In this document: positions 44,534 through 52,294 of the stretch, in pieces | Layout of the letters: the number at the start of each line of letters is the position of its first letter | Numbering within the stretch: the first letter of the stretch is position 1 | Assembly (NCBI RefSeq): GCF_031884435.1 | Contig: NZ_CP134779.1 | Span: forward strand, 5,821,001-5,885,000 | Origin: Bosea sp. 685 | Lineage (GTDB): Bacteria; Pseudomonadota; Alphaproteobacteria; Rhizobiales; Beijerinckiaceae | DNA: 64,000 nucleotides | Direction: 5' to 3' | The notes under the pieces: generated by a model | What the model saw: only the letters and a program-made list of their open reading frames with translations | Told to the model about the DNA's origin: nothing | Databases searched by the model: none | Made by a program: the position numbers and the translations under genes

Positions 44534-45336
44534 CGATCTCCGCGGAAGCGCTCCGGGCGCGGCTGGGCGAAGCCGGGCTCGTCCTCGTCGATGTGCGCGG
44601 CATCGAAGCCTGGCGCGAGGCGAGCCTGCTCAGTGCCATCCATCTCAACGTCTACGACTACTTCATCCCGCAAAGCGACGAGGCCGGCATCGCCTCGCTC
44701 GCTGCGGCAACCGAGGCGGCGTTCGAGAGCTTGAACCTGTTCGCGGCCAAGACCGTCGTCTTCTTCGAAGAGGATACCGGCATGATCTCGCCGCGCGGGC
44801 TCTGGTTCCACGAGTTTCTCGGCCTTGAAGGCGGTCTGATCCTCGATGGCGGCATCAAAGCCTGGCGCGCGGCTGGCTTCGCAGTCGAGCCGGGCAAGGG
44901 GCCGGCTGCGGTCATCGCCCCGGCAGAAGAAGGGGCCGAACCGCACCGCCCGTTCCGGCGCGAGCTGATCGCCTCGATCGAGGAAGCTGGCCAATCCACG
45001 ATGCTGCTCGATGTACGCCGGCGCAGCGAGTTCACCGGCGATTTCGTTCATCCCTGCTGCGCACGCGCCGGCCGCATTCCCGGCTGCCGCCATATCTTCT
45101 GGGAGAACCTGGTCGAGGGCGGCGCCTATCGCGCACCGGCAGAGATTGCAGCGCTCGCCCTCAAGGCGGGCCTCCGCAAGGATCAGCCAATCGTGACCTA
45201 TTGCCATCGCGGCGCGCGGGCAGCGACCGCGCTCTACGCGCTCCGGCAAGCGGGCTTCGCGGATGTCCGCGTCTTCGTCGGGTCCTGGCACGAATGGGCC
45301 GGGCGCAGCGACCTGCCGATAGCGAGCGGCGCATAA
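44524..45336 (+). CDS. Sulfurtransferase with two rhodanese domains
   Basis: Tandem rhodanese protein of 270 aa. The C-terminal domain has the active Cys227 in TYCHRGARAAT. The N-terminal domain lacks a Cys at the equivalent place (VVFFEEDTG), the normal inactive regulatory half. It would transfer sulfane sulfur, for example from persulfide or thiosulfate to cyanide or another thiol. As the last gene of the operon, it probably handles sulfur released by the desulfhydrase-like enzyme. Confidence 0.88.
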   Translation: MAVTISAEALRARLGEAGLVLVDVRGIEAWREASLLSAIHLNVYDYFIPQSDEAGIASLAAATEAAFESLNLFAAKTVVFFEEDTGMISPRGLWFHEFLGLEGGLILDGGIKAWRAAGFAVEPGKGPAAVIAPAEEGAEPHRPFRRELIASIEEAGQSTMLLDVRRRSEFTGDFVHPCCARAGRIPGCRHIFWENLVEGGAYRAPAEIAALALKAGLRKDQPIVTYCHRGARAATALYALRQAGFADVRVFVGSWHEWAGRSDLPIASGA

Positions 45337-45338
45337 AG

Positions 45339-45362
45339 CAGCGCCTCGGTTTCAAGGCGCTG
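45339..45362 (+). terminator. Hairpin after the rhodanese gene
   Basis: CAGCGCC / GGCGCTG arms with a 10-nt loop, 3 nt after the stop at 45336. No T tract follows, so it may be a weak or factor-dependent transcript end. From here to 45552 I see no gene. Confidence 0.4.
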
Positions 45363-45552
45363 GGAGCGAGGATTGCAGCGATTTCGGCGTCCACGAAACC
45401 GGCGGTCGGCCACTGGGATGACGACCGCTGAATTGTCAGGACAGCGGCGGGAATGGATCTGAGGCCGCATGACATGCGGAAGGCTCGCAGACCACGGCGG
45501 GCTCTCGGGGGGTACCTGTCGCCGCATAGCTTGCGCCCGTCATTTCCTGCTC

Positions 45553-45780
45553 TCACTCTTTGATGAGAGACGGATCAGCCGACTGAACGGTTCGGAAATC
45601 ACCTTGCAGAAGCCAGTTCGCAGCAAAAGCGATGCCGCCGGTAGCCTCGCTAAACGTTGATATCTTTGAGGTAAGAAGAGCCTCGGAATTTCCCGTCATC
45701 TCGTAGTACGCCAGGTAAAATCCCGCCCTATCGCCACTCTCTGTTAGTTTCGTTAGCAGATTCAATTCGGCTCCGGTCAA
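45553..45780 (-). pseudogene. Short ORF (75 aa) ending inside a repeat, probable remnant
   Basis: Reads as a plausible folded fragment (GDRAGFYLAYYEMTGNSEAL), but it starts only at a TTG with no clear ribosome site. Its last residues PSLIKE and stop come from the repeat motif CTCTTTGATGAGAGACGGAT, which also occurs near 18890 and 47090. A coding sequence truncated by repeat insertion is the simplest reading. I recognise no family. Base composition around it looks less GC-rich than its neighbours. Confidence 0.4.
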
Positions 45781-45841
45781 TGAAATACGCTAATCGGACG
45801 TAAACACGAAAGATGATATTCTATTTCTCCAATATAATTGC

Positions 45842-46816
45842 TTAATCGATTGTCCGCGCCACGACATGCCGCGACAGGAAATTCATGATTGCGCTGTAGG
45901 CAGCGTCCCATTCCGCAGCTTTGGCGGGCTGCACCACGACTCGCCCGGACCAACTGCCGAAATCGACGCTCATCCAGCAGATTTGATGTGAGCCGAATGC
46001 ATCGCAACTGACCCGAAAGCGAAATTCGCCGGCCTCGTTGAACTTGTAGAAGACGCGCGGCGGGAAATAGCGCGGCGCATCTTCGCCACGATATCGACCG
46101 CGGTCGCCGTACATGATGTAAATACCACTGCAAAACTTCGGTAGCCGCACGTATCCATCGACTGGAGGCGGGTAGTCGGCCTCAGGAACGGTCACGACCG
46201 TCATCGCGAGTTGAGGATCGTCGTAGACGGTGCATGCTTCCGTGATCGATCGGGCCCGGATCAATTGGGCCACGCGGAGACGAAAGCGCTCGGCGGGCGT
46301 AGCGACGCCGTTGAACATCTCCACTTCGACTTCCCACTCGCCTGCCTCATGCCGCTTGGCGACAGGGTCGCCCGGGCATGGCAAGGCCTCCCTCTTGTGG
46401 AGCTTGCAGAGTCGGGACTGCTCGATGAGATCCGGTCCAACGGGATCGCCCGTCCTGCTCCAGAAATTGAAGGCAACGGCCTGCATTCCCCGCTCGGCAG
46501 CGGGTTTGCCGATGGCGCTGTAATAGGCTGCAGGCGCCTCGAAGGTGAGCCGGAAATCCCCTTTGGTCAGCCGGTTGCTGCCGCCGCCTGGCGGGGGCGT
46601 ATCCATCAGGATGTCCGTCCTCAAAGTCGCACGGACCGGAACCATGCTGGCGTTTCGCATCAACCCGAGCGAGCGCGGGTCTGTCGTGGTGCCGGAAATG
46701 GCTCCCAGAAAGGCACCCCGCAGCGGGTCAGCTGCGAAGGCGATCACACCAGCGGCAATGCAAATCGATAGGGCCAGCCACCCTTTTTTCATGAAGGCCA
46801 ACGCGGATCGCTGCAC
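45842..46816 (-). CDS. Unrecognised exported protein (about 324 aa)
   Basis: N-terminal hydrophobic segment (KKGWLALSICIAAGVIAFAA) followed by a soluble domain with several Cys residues, consistent with a periplasmic or membrane-anchored protein. Start is either GTG at 46816 or ATG at 46792 (MKKGWLALS); neither has a strong ribosome site. The C-terminal part has a compact beta/Trp-rich region (WMSVDFGSWSGRVVVQP) and a helix. It is flanked by a gene remnant and repeats, suggesting acquired DNA. An immunity-type protein is one idea, but I have no motif to support it. Confidence 0.65.
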   Translation of the reverse strand: MQRSALAFMKKGWLALSICIAAGVIAFAADPLRGAFLGAISGTTTDPRSLGLMRNASMVPVRATLRTDILMDTPPPGGGSNRLTKGDFRLTFEAPAAYYSAIGKPAAERGMQAVAFNFWSRTGDPVGPDLIEQSRLCKLHKREALPCPGDPVAKRHEAGEWEVEVEMFNGVATPAERFRLRVAQLIRARSITEACTVYDDPQLAMTVVTVPEADYPPPVDGYVRLPKFCSGIYIMYGDRGRYRGEDAPRYFPPRVFYKFNEAGEFRFRVSCDAFGSHQICWMSVDFGSWSGRVVVQPAKAAEWDAAYSAIMNFLSRHVVARTID

Positions 46817-47046
46817 ACCACACTCGATCTCCCGATAGCGCCTTGCGCAGAATCCAATATGAGCCGGCGTCTTCGATCACGCAGAATCTCAACTTAAGCG
46901 GGAACGTGAGCTGACGCTCAGGCACACCACAACCATTATTGAAGCAATCTCAAATTTCATGAAACTGCCTCAAGCGCCTGGTGAGCCACGTTGAAGATTT
47001 GCCTCGAACCGAACATTCGTGATCGACCGGATTGTGGTCGCTTCCA

Positions 47047-47162
47047 GAGCAGGATGCGAAAAAGTGGGCACCGGTTTTCGCATCCTGCTCTCACTCTTGG
47101 ATGAGAGACGGATGATTTCAGATGGGATCATTCTTTGATTCCATCTGAAATCATCCGTCTCT
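47047..47162. repeat. Composite palindromic intergenic element, copy 4
   Basis: Left palindrome with 16-bp arms GAGCAGGATGCGAAAA / TTTTCGCATCCTGCTC (47047-47062, 47075-47090) around AGTGGGCACCGG. Then a CTCTTGGATGAGAGACGGAT-like linker, and a second hairpin with perfect 22-bp arms at 47104-47125 and 47141-47162. It occupies the divergent gap before the binding-protein gene at 47237. The rest of 46817-47236 shows nothing else recognisable. Confidence 0.72.
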
Positions 47163-47236
47163 AGGATCAGCCGACCGTCATCGCGGCGACGCTCTGTTCG
47201 CGACCATTCCATCTGCTCACACGGAAGGTTCCAGGC

Positions 47237-48817
47237 ATGAGGCGTCGTACATTTCTTGGCGCCGCGGCTGGCGCCGCCGTATCGGCGCTGGCCAAGCCCA
47301 GCCTTGCGCAGCCGGCGAAGCTGCTGAAATTCGTCCCTGAATCGGATGTTGCGATTGTCGACCCGGTCTGGACGACGGCGACGGTGACGCGCAACCACGG
47401 CTATCTCGTCTTCGATACGCTCTACGGGCAGACCAGCGACTATAACATCGAGCCCCAGATGGTGGCCGGCCATACGGTCGAGGACGACGGCAAGCTGTGG
47501 CGGCTGACTTTGCGCGAGGGCTTGCGTTTCCACGACGGCGAGCCGGTGCGTGCGCAGGATGTCGTGCCGAGCGTGCGCCGCTTCGCTGCCCGCGACGCCT
47601 TCGGTCGCGCCTTGATGGATGCGACTGACGAATTGTCGGCTGAATCGGACCGCGTCGTGAAGTTCCGCCTGAAACGGCCTTTCCCGTTGCTGCCGGCAGC
47701 GCTCGGCAAGACCGGAACCTCCATGCCATGCATCATGCCGGAACGCTTCGCGGTCACCGATCCCAATAAGCAGGTGACCGAGATGGTCGGCAGCGGTCCG
47801 TTCCGCTTCAAGGCCGACGAGCGGGTTTCCGGCGCGCTGACAGTCTATGAGAAGTTCAGCGGCTATGTTCCGCGGTCGGGCGGCTCCGCCAGCTTTACCG
47901 CAGGTCCCAAGCACGTCTTCTTCGACCGCGTCGAATGGCGCATCATGCCCGACCCGTCGACGGCGGCCAATGCGCTCAGCGCCGGCGAAATCGATTGGTG
48001 GCAGAACCCGACGCCGGACCTGCTGGGCGTGCTGAAGCGCAAGGCTGGAATCAAGATCGAAGGGCTCGATCCCGCTGGCGGCATCGGCTGCCTGCGCTTC
48101 AACTGCCTGCATCCGCCTTTCGACAATCCCTCCATCCGGCGGGCCCTGCTCGGCGCCATCGACCAGACCGAATACATGACTGCGGTTGCTGGCGACGAAC
48201 GCTCGATGTGGAAGGACCATGTCGGCGTCTTCAGCCCGGATACGCCGCTGGCGACGACGCTCGGCACGGATGTCCTGGTCGGCAAGCGCGATTTCGAGAA
48301 GGTCAGACGCGAACTGGCGGCGGCCGGCTACAAGGGCGAGCGCGTGGTGATGCTCGATCCGACCGACTATCCCTCGACCCACGCGCTGGCGATGGTGGCG
48401 GCCGATGCGCTGCAGAAATGCGGCATGAACGTGGATCTGATCTCGAGCGACTGGGGCACCGTGGTCCAGCGCCGCGCCAGCCGGCAGCCCACAGACAAGG
48501 GCGGCTGGAATATCTTCTTCACCTATCTGAACGGCACCAATAATTTCGATCCGGCCAGTCAGCTCGGCATCCGCGGCAATGGCGACCAGGCCTGGTTCGG
48601 CTGGCCGAAATCGCAGCGCCTGGAAGATCTGCGCGCCGAGTGGTTCGTCGCCAAGGACCTTGCGGCCCAGAAGGCGATCTGCGCCGAGATCCAGAAACAG
48701 TTCTTCGCCGACGTGCCCTATATCCCGCTCGGCGCCTACTACGAGAAGACGGCCTATCGCGGGCTGACCGGCATGCGCAACGGCTTTGCCCAGTTCTACG
48801 ACGTGAAGCCGGCGTGA
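47237..48817 (+). CDS. ABC solute-binding protein family 5
   Basis: Periplasmic receptor of 526 aa with a Tat signal (MRRRTFLGAAAGAAVSALAK ... LAQ). It has the family blocks LRFHDGEPVRAQDVVPSVRR, VGSGPFRFK and SIRRALLGAIDQTEYM. No permease directly follows; the next gene is an M81 peptidase and then a second receptor with its full transporter. It is probably an alternative receptor for that transporter. Confidence 0.92.
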   Translation: MRRRTFLGAAAGAAVSALAKPSLAQPAKLLKFVPESDVAIVDPVWTTATVTRNHGYLVFDTLYGQTSDYNIEPQMVAGHTVEDDGKLWRLTLREGLRFHDGEPVRAQDVVPSVRRFAARDAFGRALMDATDELSAESDRVVKFRLKRPFPLLPAALGKTGTSMPCIMPERFAVTDPNKQVTEMVGSGPFRFKADERVSGALTVYEKFSGYVPRSGGSASFTAGPKHVFFDRVEWRIMPDPSTAANALSAGEIDWWQNPTPDLLGVLKRKAGIKIEGLDPAGGIGCLRFNCLHPPFDNPSIRRALLGAIDQTEYMTAVAGDERSMWKDHVGVFSPDTPLATTLGTDVLVGKRDFEKVRRELAAAGYKGERVVMLDPTDYPSTHALAMVAADALQKCGMNVDLISSDWGTVVQRRASRQPTDKGGWNIFFTYLNGTNNFDPASQLGIRGNGDQAWFGWPKSQRLEDLRAEWFVAKDLAAQKAICAEIQKQFFADVPYIPLGAYYEKTAYRGLTGMRNGFAQFYDVKPA

Positions 48818-48828
48818 GGCAGCTCCCT

Positions 48829-50328
48829 ATGCGTATCGCAGTCCTGCAATTCGCCCATGAGACCGTCACCTTCCTCCCCAACGACACGACGCGGGAGGAC
48901 TTCATCTATCCGGGCTCGCCGGCCGGCGGCGAAGCGCTGCTCACCACCGACCCGAAGGGCTATATGGGCGGCTTCGTGCAGGTGGCGCGCGAATATGACG
49001 ATGTCGAGCTGATCGGCATCACCTCCCCGCTCTGGCCGCGCACCGGCACGGGGTCGGGCTGGATCACCCAAGACGCCTATGAGCATTTCCTGCGCATCAT
49101 GATCGCGGAACTGAAGGCGCAGCAGGGGCTCGACGGTGTCTATCTGGCGCTTCACGGCGCATTGGCCGTGCGCGGCGTGCCGCGCCCCGAAGCCGATATC
49201 GCGCGGCGCGTCCGCGAGGTGGTCGGCAGGGAAGTCTTCATCTCCGCGACCTTCGACCCCCATGGCAATGAGGACGAGGCGTTTCTGGAGCAGGCCGACA
49301 TGGCCTTCACCGTCAAATACTTCCCCCATTACGACATGCATCTGCAGGGCGAGCGCGCGGCGCGCATGCTGGTCAGGGCGATCCGCGGCAGCTTCAAACC
49401 GCTGCATCGCACGGTCCGGATTCCGATCATCGCTCCGACCGTGGTGATGTGGACCGGCGCCTCGCCCTGGTCCGACCTCATCCAGCGGGCGTTGATCTGG
49501 GAGGCGCGAGAGCCCGATGTCTTCGTCAATGTGTTCTTCGGCTTTCCCTGGTCGGACGTGCCCGATGCCGGCATGGGGCTCCAGGTTCTGACCAATAACG
49601 ACCCAGCCCTTGCCGATCGCGTCATTCGCGACATGGCGGAATGGACCTGGCGGCGGCGCGAGGCGCTGCTCAACACCGTCAAGATCCACACGATGAAGCA
49701 GGGCGTCGCACTGGCCCGCGAGGCCGTGACGTCAGGCAAAGCCCCCGTCGTGCTCGCCGACTATAGCGACCGCTCGGGCTACGCGACCTGGCTGCTGCAG
49801 GAGATCATCACCGAGAGGCTCGAACGGACCCTGATCGCCACGATCGCCTCGCCCGATATCATTCGCTCGGTGCTGGCAACCGGGGCCAAGCCGGGTGATG
49901 CGTTTGATGCGGAGATCGGCGGCCTGTTCGATGAATCGGCCGGCGAGCCCGTCCGCATCGCCGGGACGATACGCTATCTCAGCCACGCCACGACGACGCG
50001 AGGCACTGGCAATGAATGGATCTGCGTCAGCTTCGGCAAGGGCAATGTCGTGGTGCTGAGCCCCTATCTCGTCCAGATCATGGAGCCGTCGGAACTCTGG
50101 CAGCTTGGCTTCAAGCCCGATGAATTCGATGTGATCGCGATCAAGTCGCGCGCGCATTTCCGCCGCGGCTTCGACGATAGCGGTTTTGCCCCGACGATCC
50201 TTCTGGTCGAACCGCCGCAACCGTTCATGGGCACGGTGCATCTCCAGGCGCTGCCCTACGAAAATCTCACGCTGACGGACTATTATCCCTACGGCGACCC
50301 AAGCTTTCCGCCGGCGGATTGGAGCTAG
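48829..50328 (+). CDS. M81 family metallopeptidase (MlrC-like)
   Basis: Zinc hydrolase of 499 aa related to microcystinase C. It opens MRIAVLQFAHETVTF (family HETNTF). Likely zinc ligands are Asp143 and His145 in TFDPHGN and His167 in FPHYD. The later Gly-rich DNPGGG-type loop of the family is LADYSDRSGYAT here, an unusual change. ATG at 48829 is 11 nt after the receptor stop. M81 genes commonly sit with peptide importers, so hydrolysis of an imported linear peptide or amide is likely. Confidence 0.85.
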   Translation: MRIAVLQFAHETVTFLPNDTTREDFIYPGSPAGGEALLTTDPKGYMGGFVQVAREYDDVELIGITSPLWPRTGTGSGWITQDAYEHFLRIMIAELKAQQGLDGVYLALHGALAVRGVPRPEADIARRVREVVGREVFISATFDPHGNEDEAFLEQADMAFTVKYFPHYDMHLQGERAARMLVRAIRGSFKPLHRTVRIPIIAPTVVMWTGASPWSDLIQRALIWEAREPDVFVNVFFGFPWSDVPDAGMGLQVLTNNDPALADRVIRDMAEWTWRRREALLNTVKIHTMKQGVALAREAVTSGKAPVVLADYSDRSGYATWLLQEIITERLERTLIATIASPDIIRSVLATGAKPGDAFDAEIGGLFDESAGEPVRIAGTIRYLSHATTTRGTGNEWICVSFGKGNVVVLSPYLVQIMEPSELWQLGFKPDEFDVIAIKSRAHFRRGFDDSGFAPTILLVEPPQPFMGTVHLQALPYENLTLTDYYPYGDPSFPPADWS

Positions 50329-50355
50329 AGCAGGCCGTTCATGCTCGGAAACACA

Positions 50356-50505
50356 CCGTCATTCCGGGGCTACGCGAAGCGTAGAGCCCGGAACCCAGAA
50401 CCGATGAGGCTGGGAATGAGGTGCCGTCATCAGCGGCGCTTATGTCGTCGCTACCCGAGGTTCTGGGTTCCGGGCTCAGGCCTGCGGCCTGCCCCGGAAT
50501 GACGG
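50356..50505. repeat. Inverted intergenic element, CCGTCATTCCGGGG type
   Basis: About 150 bp bounded by CCGTCATTCCGGGG and CCCCGGAATGACGG, with inner arms around GCCCGGAACCCAGAACC and its inverse. Its ends resemble those of the elements at 13213 and 33030, but the interior differs. It lies in the 409-bp gap between two binding-protein/transporter units; the rest of that gap holds a short hairpin GTTCTT-tttt-AAGAAC at 50705-50720. Confidence 0.72.
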
Positions 50506-50737
50506 CGTGGTTCCGGCTGACATCATCAGAGGCCAAAGAAGGGTGATTTTGCTCGGAACCACGCGTCATCAGAGTCCAGCGGCTTGGTCCCTGCGCCTCG
50601 ACCGACATAAAGAACATTTTTCTCCGGCATGTTGAAAATTGGAAGCGCGATTGCGCTTGATGCCATGGACTTCAGCTACGGCGAAATCGTAAAACCTCAC
50701 AGCTGTTCTTTTTTAAGAACGATCTGGAGTCGCTTTC

Positions 50738-52282
50738 ATGCCGATATCGTTCGCTCGTATCAGCACTGCTTTTCGGTCCTTGGCCGTTGTCGCCGCGCTG
50801 GGGCTTGCCAGCCCGTCGCTTGCGGCCGGGCAGATCACGGTCGGTGTCGGCGACAACATCCTCGGTCTCGACCCGACCGATCTCAATGACTCGGTCTCGC
50901 TCTCGGCCAGCCGGCTTTTCTTCCAGGGGCTCTATGGCTTCGACCGCGATCTGAAGCTTGTTCCGGTGCTCGCCGAGAGCACCGAGGTCAACAGCGACTC
51001 GACCCAATACACCGTCCACCTGCGGCGCGGCGTCACATTCCATGACGGCACATCCTTCGATGCTGCCGCGGTGAAGCTGAACTACGACCGGTTGCGCGAC
51101 CCGGCCAACCATCTCAAGCGTCAGAGCCTGCTGGAGGCCGTCGACAAGGTCGAGGTCGTCGACGAATTCACCATCCGTCTCGTCCTCAAGGCGCCATCGG
51201 GCGTGCTGCTCAACTATCTCGCCCATACCGGGGCCTCCATCCTGAGCCCCAAAGCCATCGCGCAATACGGCTCCGAGATCTCGCGCCACCCGGTCGGCAC
51301 GGGTCCCTTTATCTTCACCAGCTGGACGCCCGACACGCTCAAGGCCGCGCGCAACCCGCAATACTGGCGCCAGGGCCTGCCGCAGCTCGATGGCGTCACG
51401 ATCCGCAGCGTGCCCGAAAGCGGCGCAAGGCTGGCCTTGCTGCGTTCGGGCGAAGCGCAGTTCGTGTTTCCCCTGCCGCCCGAGACGGTGCAGCTCATCG
51501 AGCGCGACGAGCGCCTCGCCATCGACAAGACGCCGTCGATCGTGATCCAGTATGTCGCCCTCAACACCCGCAAGAAGCCGTTCGACGATCCGCGCGTCCG
51601 TCAGGCCCTGAACTATGCGATCGACAAGACGGCTTTCATCAAGGTCGTCTATAACGGCTTCGGCATCCCCATGGATGCGCCGGTGGCGCCGGGCATCGCC
51701 TTCTACAGCAAGCAGGGCGTCTGGCCCTATGATCCCGCCAAGGCCAAGCAGTTGTTGGCGGAAGCCGGCTATCCGAACGGCTTCGAGACCGAGATCTGGA
51801 ATTTCAGCAACACGCTGAACAACCGGGCCTCGCAGTTCCTGCAGCAGCAGCTCGCCGTCGTCGGCGTGAAGGTCGCGGTCAACCCGCTCGAGGCCGGCGT
51901 CGCGACCACGCGGCTCTGGGGGGCCAAGACCCCGGAGGAAGCCGAGGTGCGCATGTTCTTCGGCAGCTGGGCGCCTTCGACCGGTGACGCCGACTGGGCG
52001 CTGCGGCCGCTGCTGTCGAGCCGCAGCTATCCGCCGGCGCTCTACAACCTCGCCTATTTCAAGAACGACGCGGTCGATGCAGCGCTTCTGAAGGGGCTGT
52101 CCACGGCCGATCCCGCGGAGCGCAAGGTTGCTTATGACGCAGTCCAGAAAGTGGTCTGGCAAGAGGCGCCCTGGATCTTCCTCTCGGTCAACACGCTGGT
52201 GGCCGGCCGCGACAAGCGCCTGACAGGTCTCGCGCAGCAGCCCGATACGGCGCTGAGCTATGAGGACGCAGACCTGAAATAG
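50738..52282 (+). CDS. ABC solute-binding protein family 5
   Basis: Periplasmic receptor, 514 aa, with a Sec signal of about 30 residues ending SPSLAAG. It has VHLRRGVTFHDGTSFDAAAV, HPVGTGPFIF and RVRQALNYAIDKTAFI. It is directly followed by a double ATPase and a DppB/DppC pair, so it is the cognate receptor of a complete importer. Its sequence differs enough from the receptor at 47237 to suggest another ligand or an ancient duplication. Confidence 0.92.
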   Translation: MPISFARISTAFRSLAVVAALGLASPSLAAGQITVGVGDNILGLDPTDLNDSVSLSASRLFFQGLYGFDRDLKLVPVLAESTEVNSDSTQYTVHLRRGVTFHDGTSFDAAAVKLNYDRLRDPANHLKRQSLLEAVDKVEVVDEFTIRLVLKAPSGVLLNYLAHTGASILSPKAIAQYGSEISRHPVGTGPFIFTSWTPDTLKAARNPQYWRQGLPQLDGVTIRSVPESGARLALLRSGEAQFVFPLPPETVQLIERDERLAIDKTPSIVIQYVALNTRKKPFDDPRVRQALNYAIDKTAFIKVVYNGFGIPMDAPVAPGIAFYSKQGVWPYDPAKAKQLLAEAGYPNGFETEIWNFSNTLNNRASQFLQQQLAVVGVKVAVNPLEAGVATTRLWGAKTPEEAEVRMFFGSWAPSTGDADWALRPLLSSRSYPPALYNLAYFKNDAVDAALLKGLSTADPAERKVAYDAVQKVVWQEAPWIFLSVNTLVAGRDKRLTGLAQQPDTALSYEDADLK

Positions 52283-52294
52283 GGGTTGCTCCCC

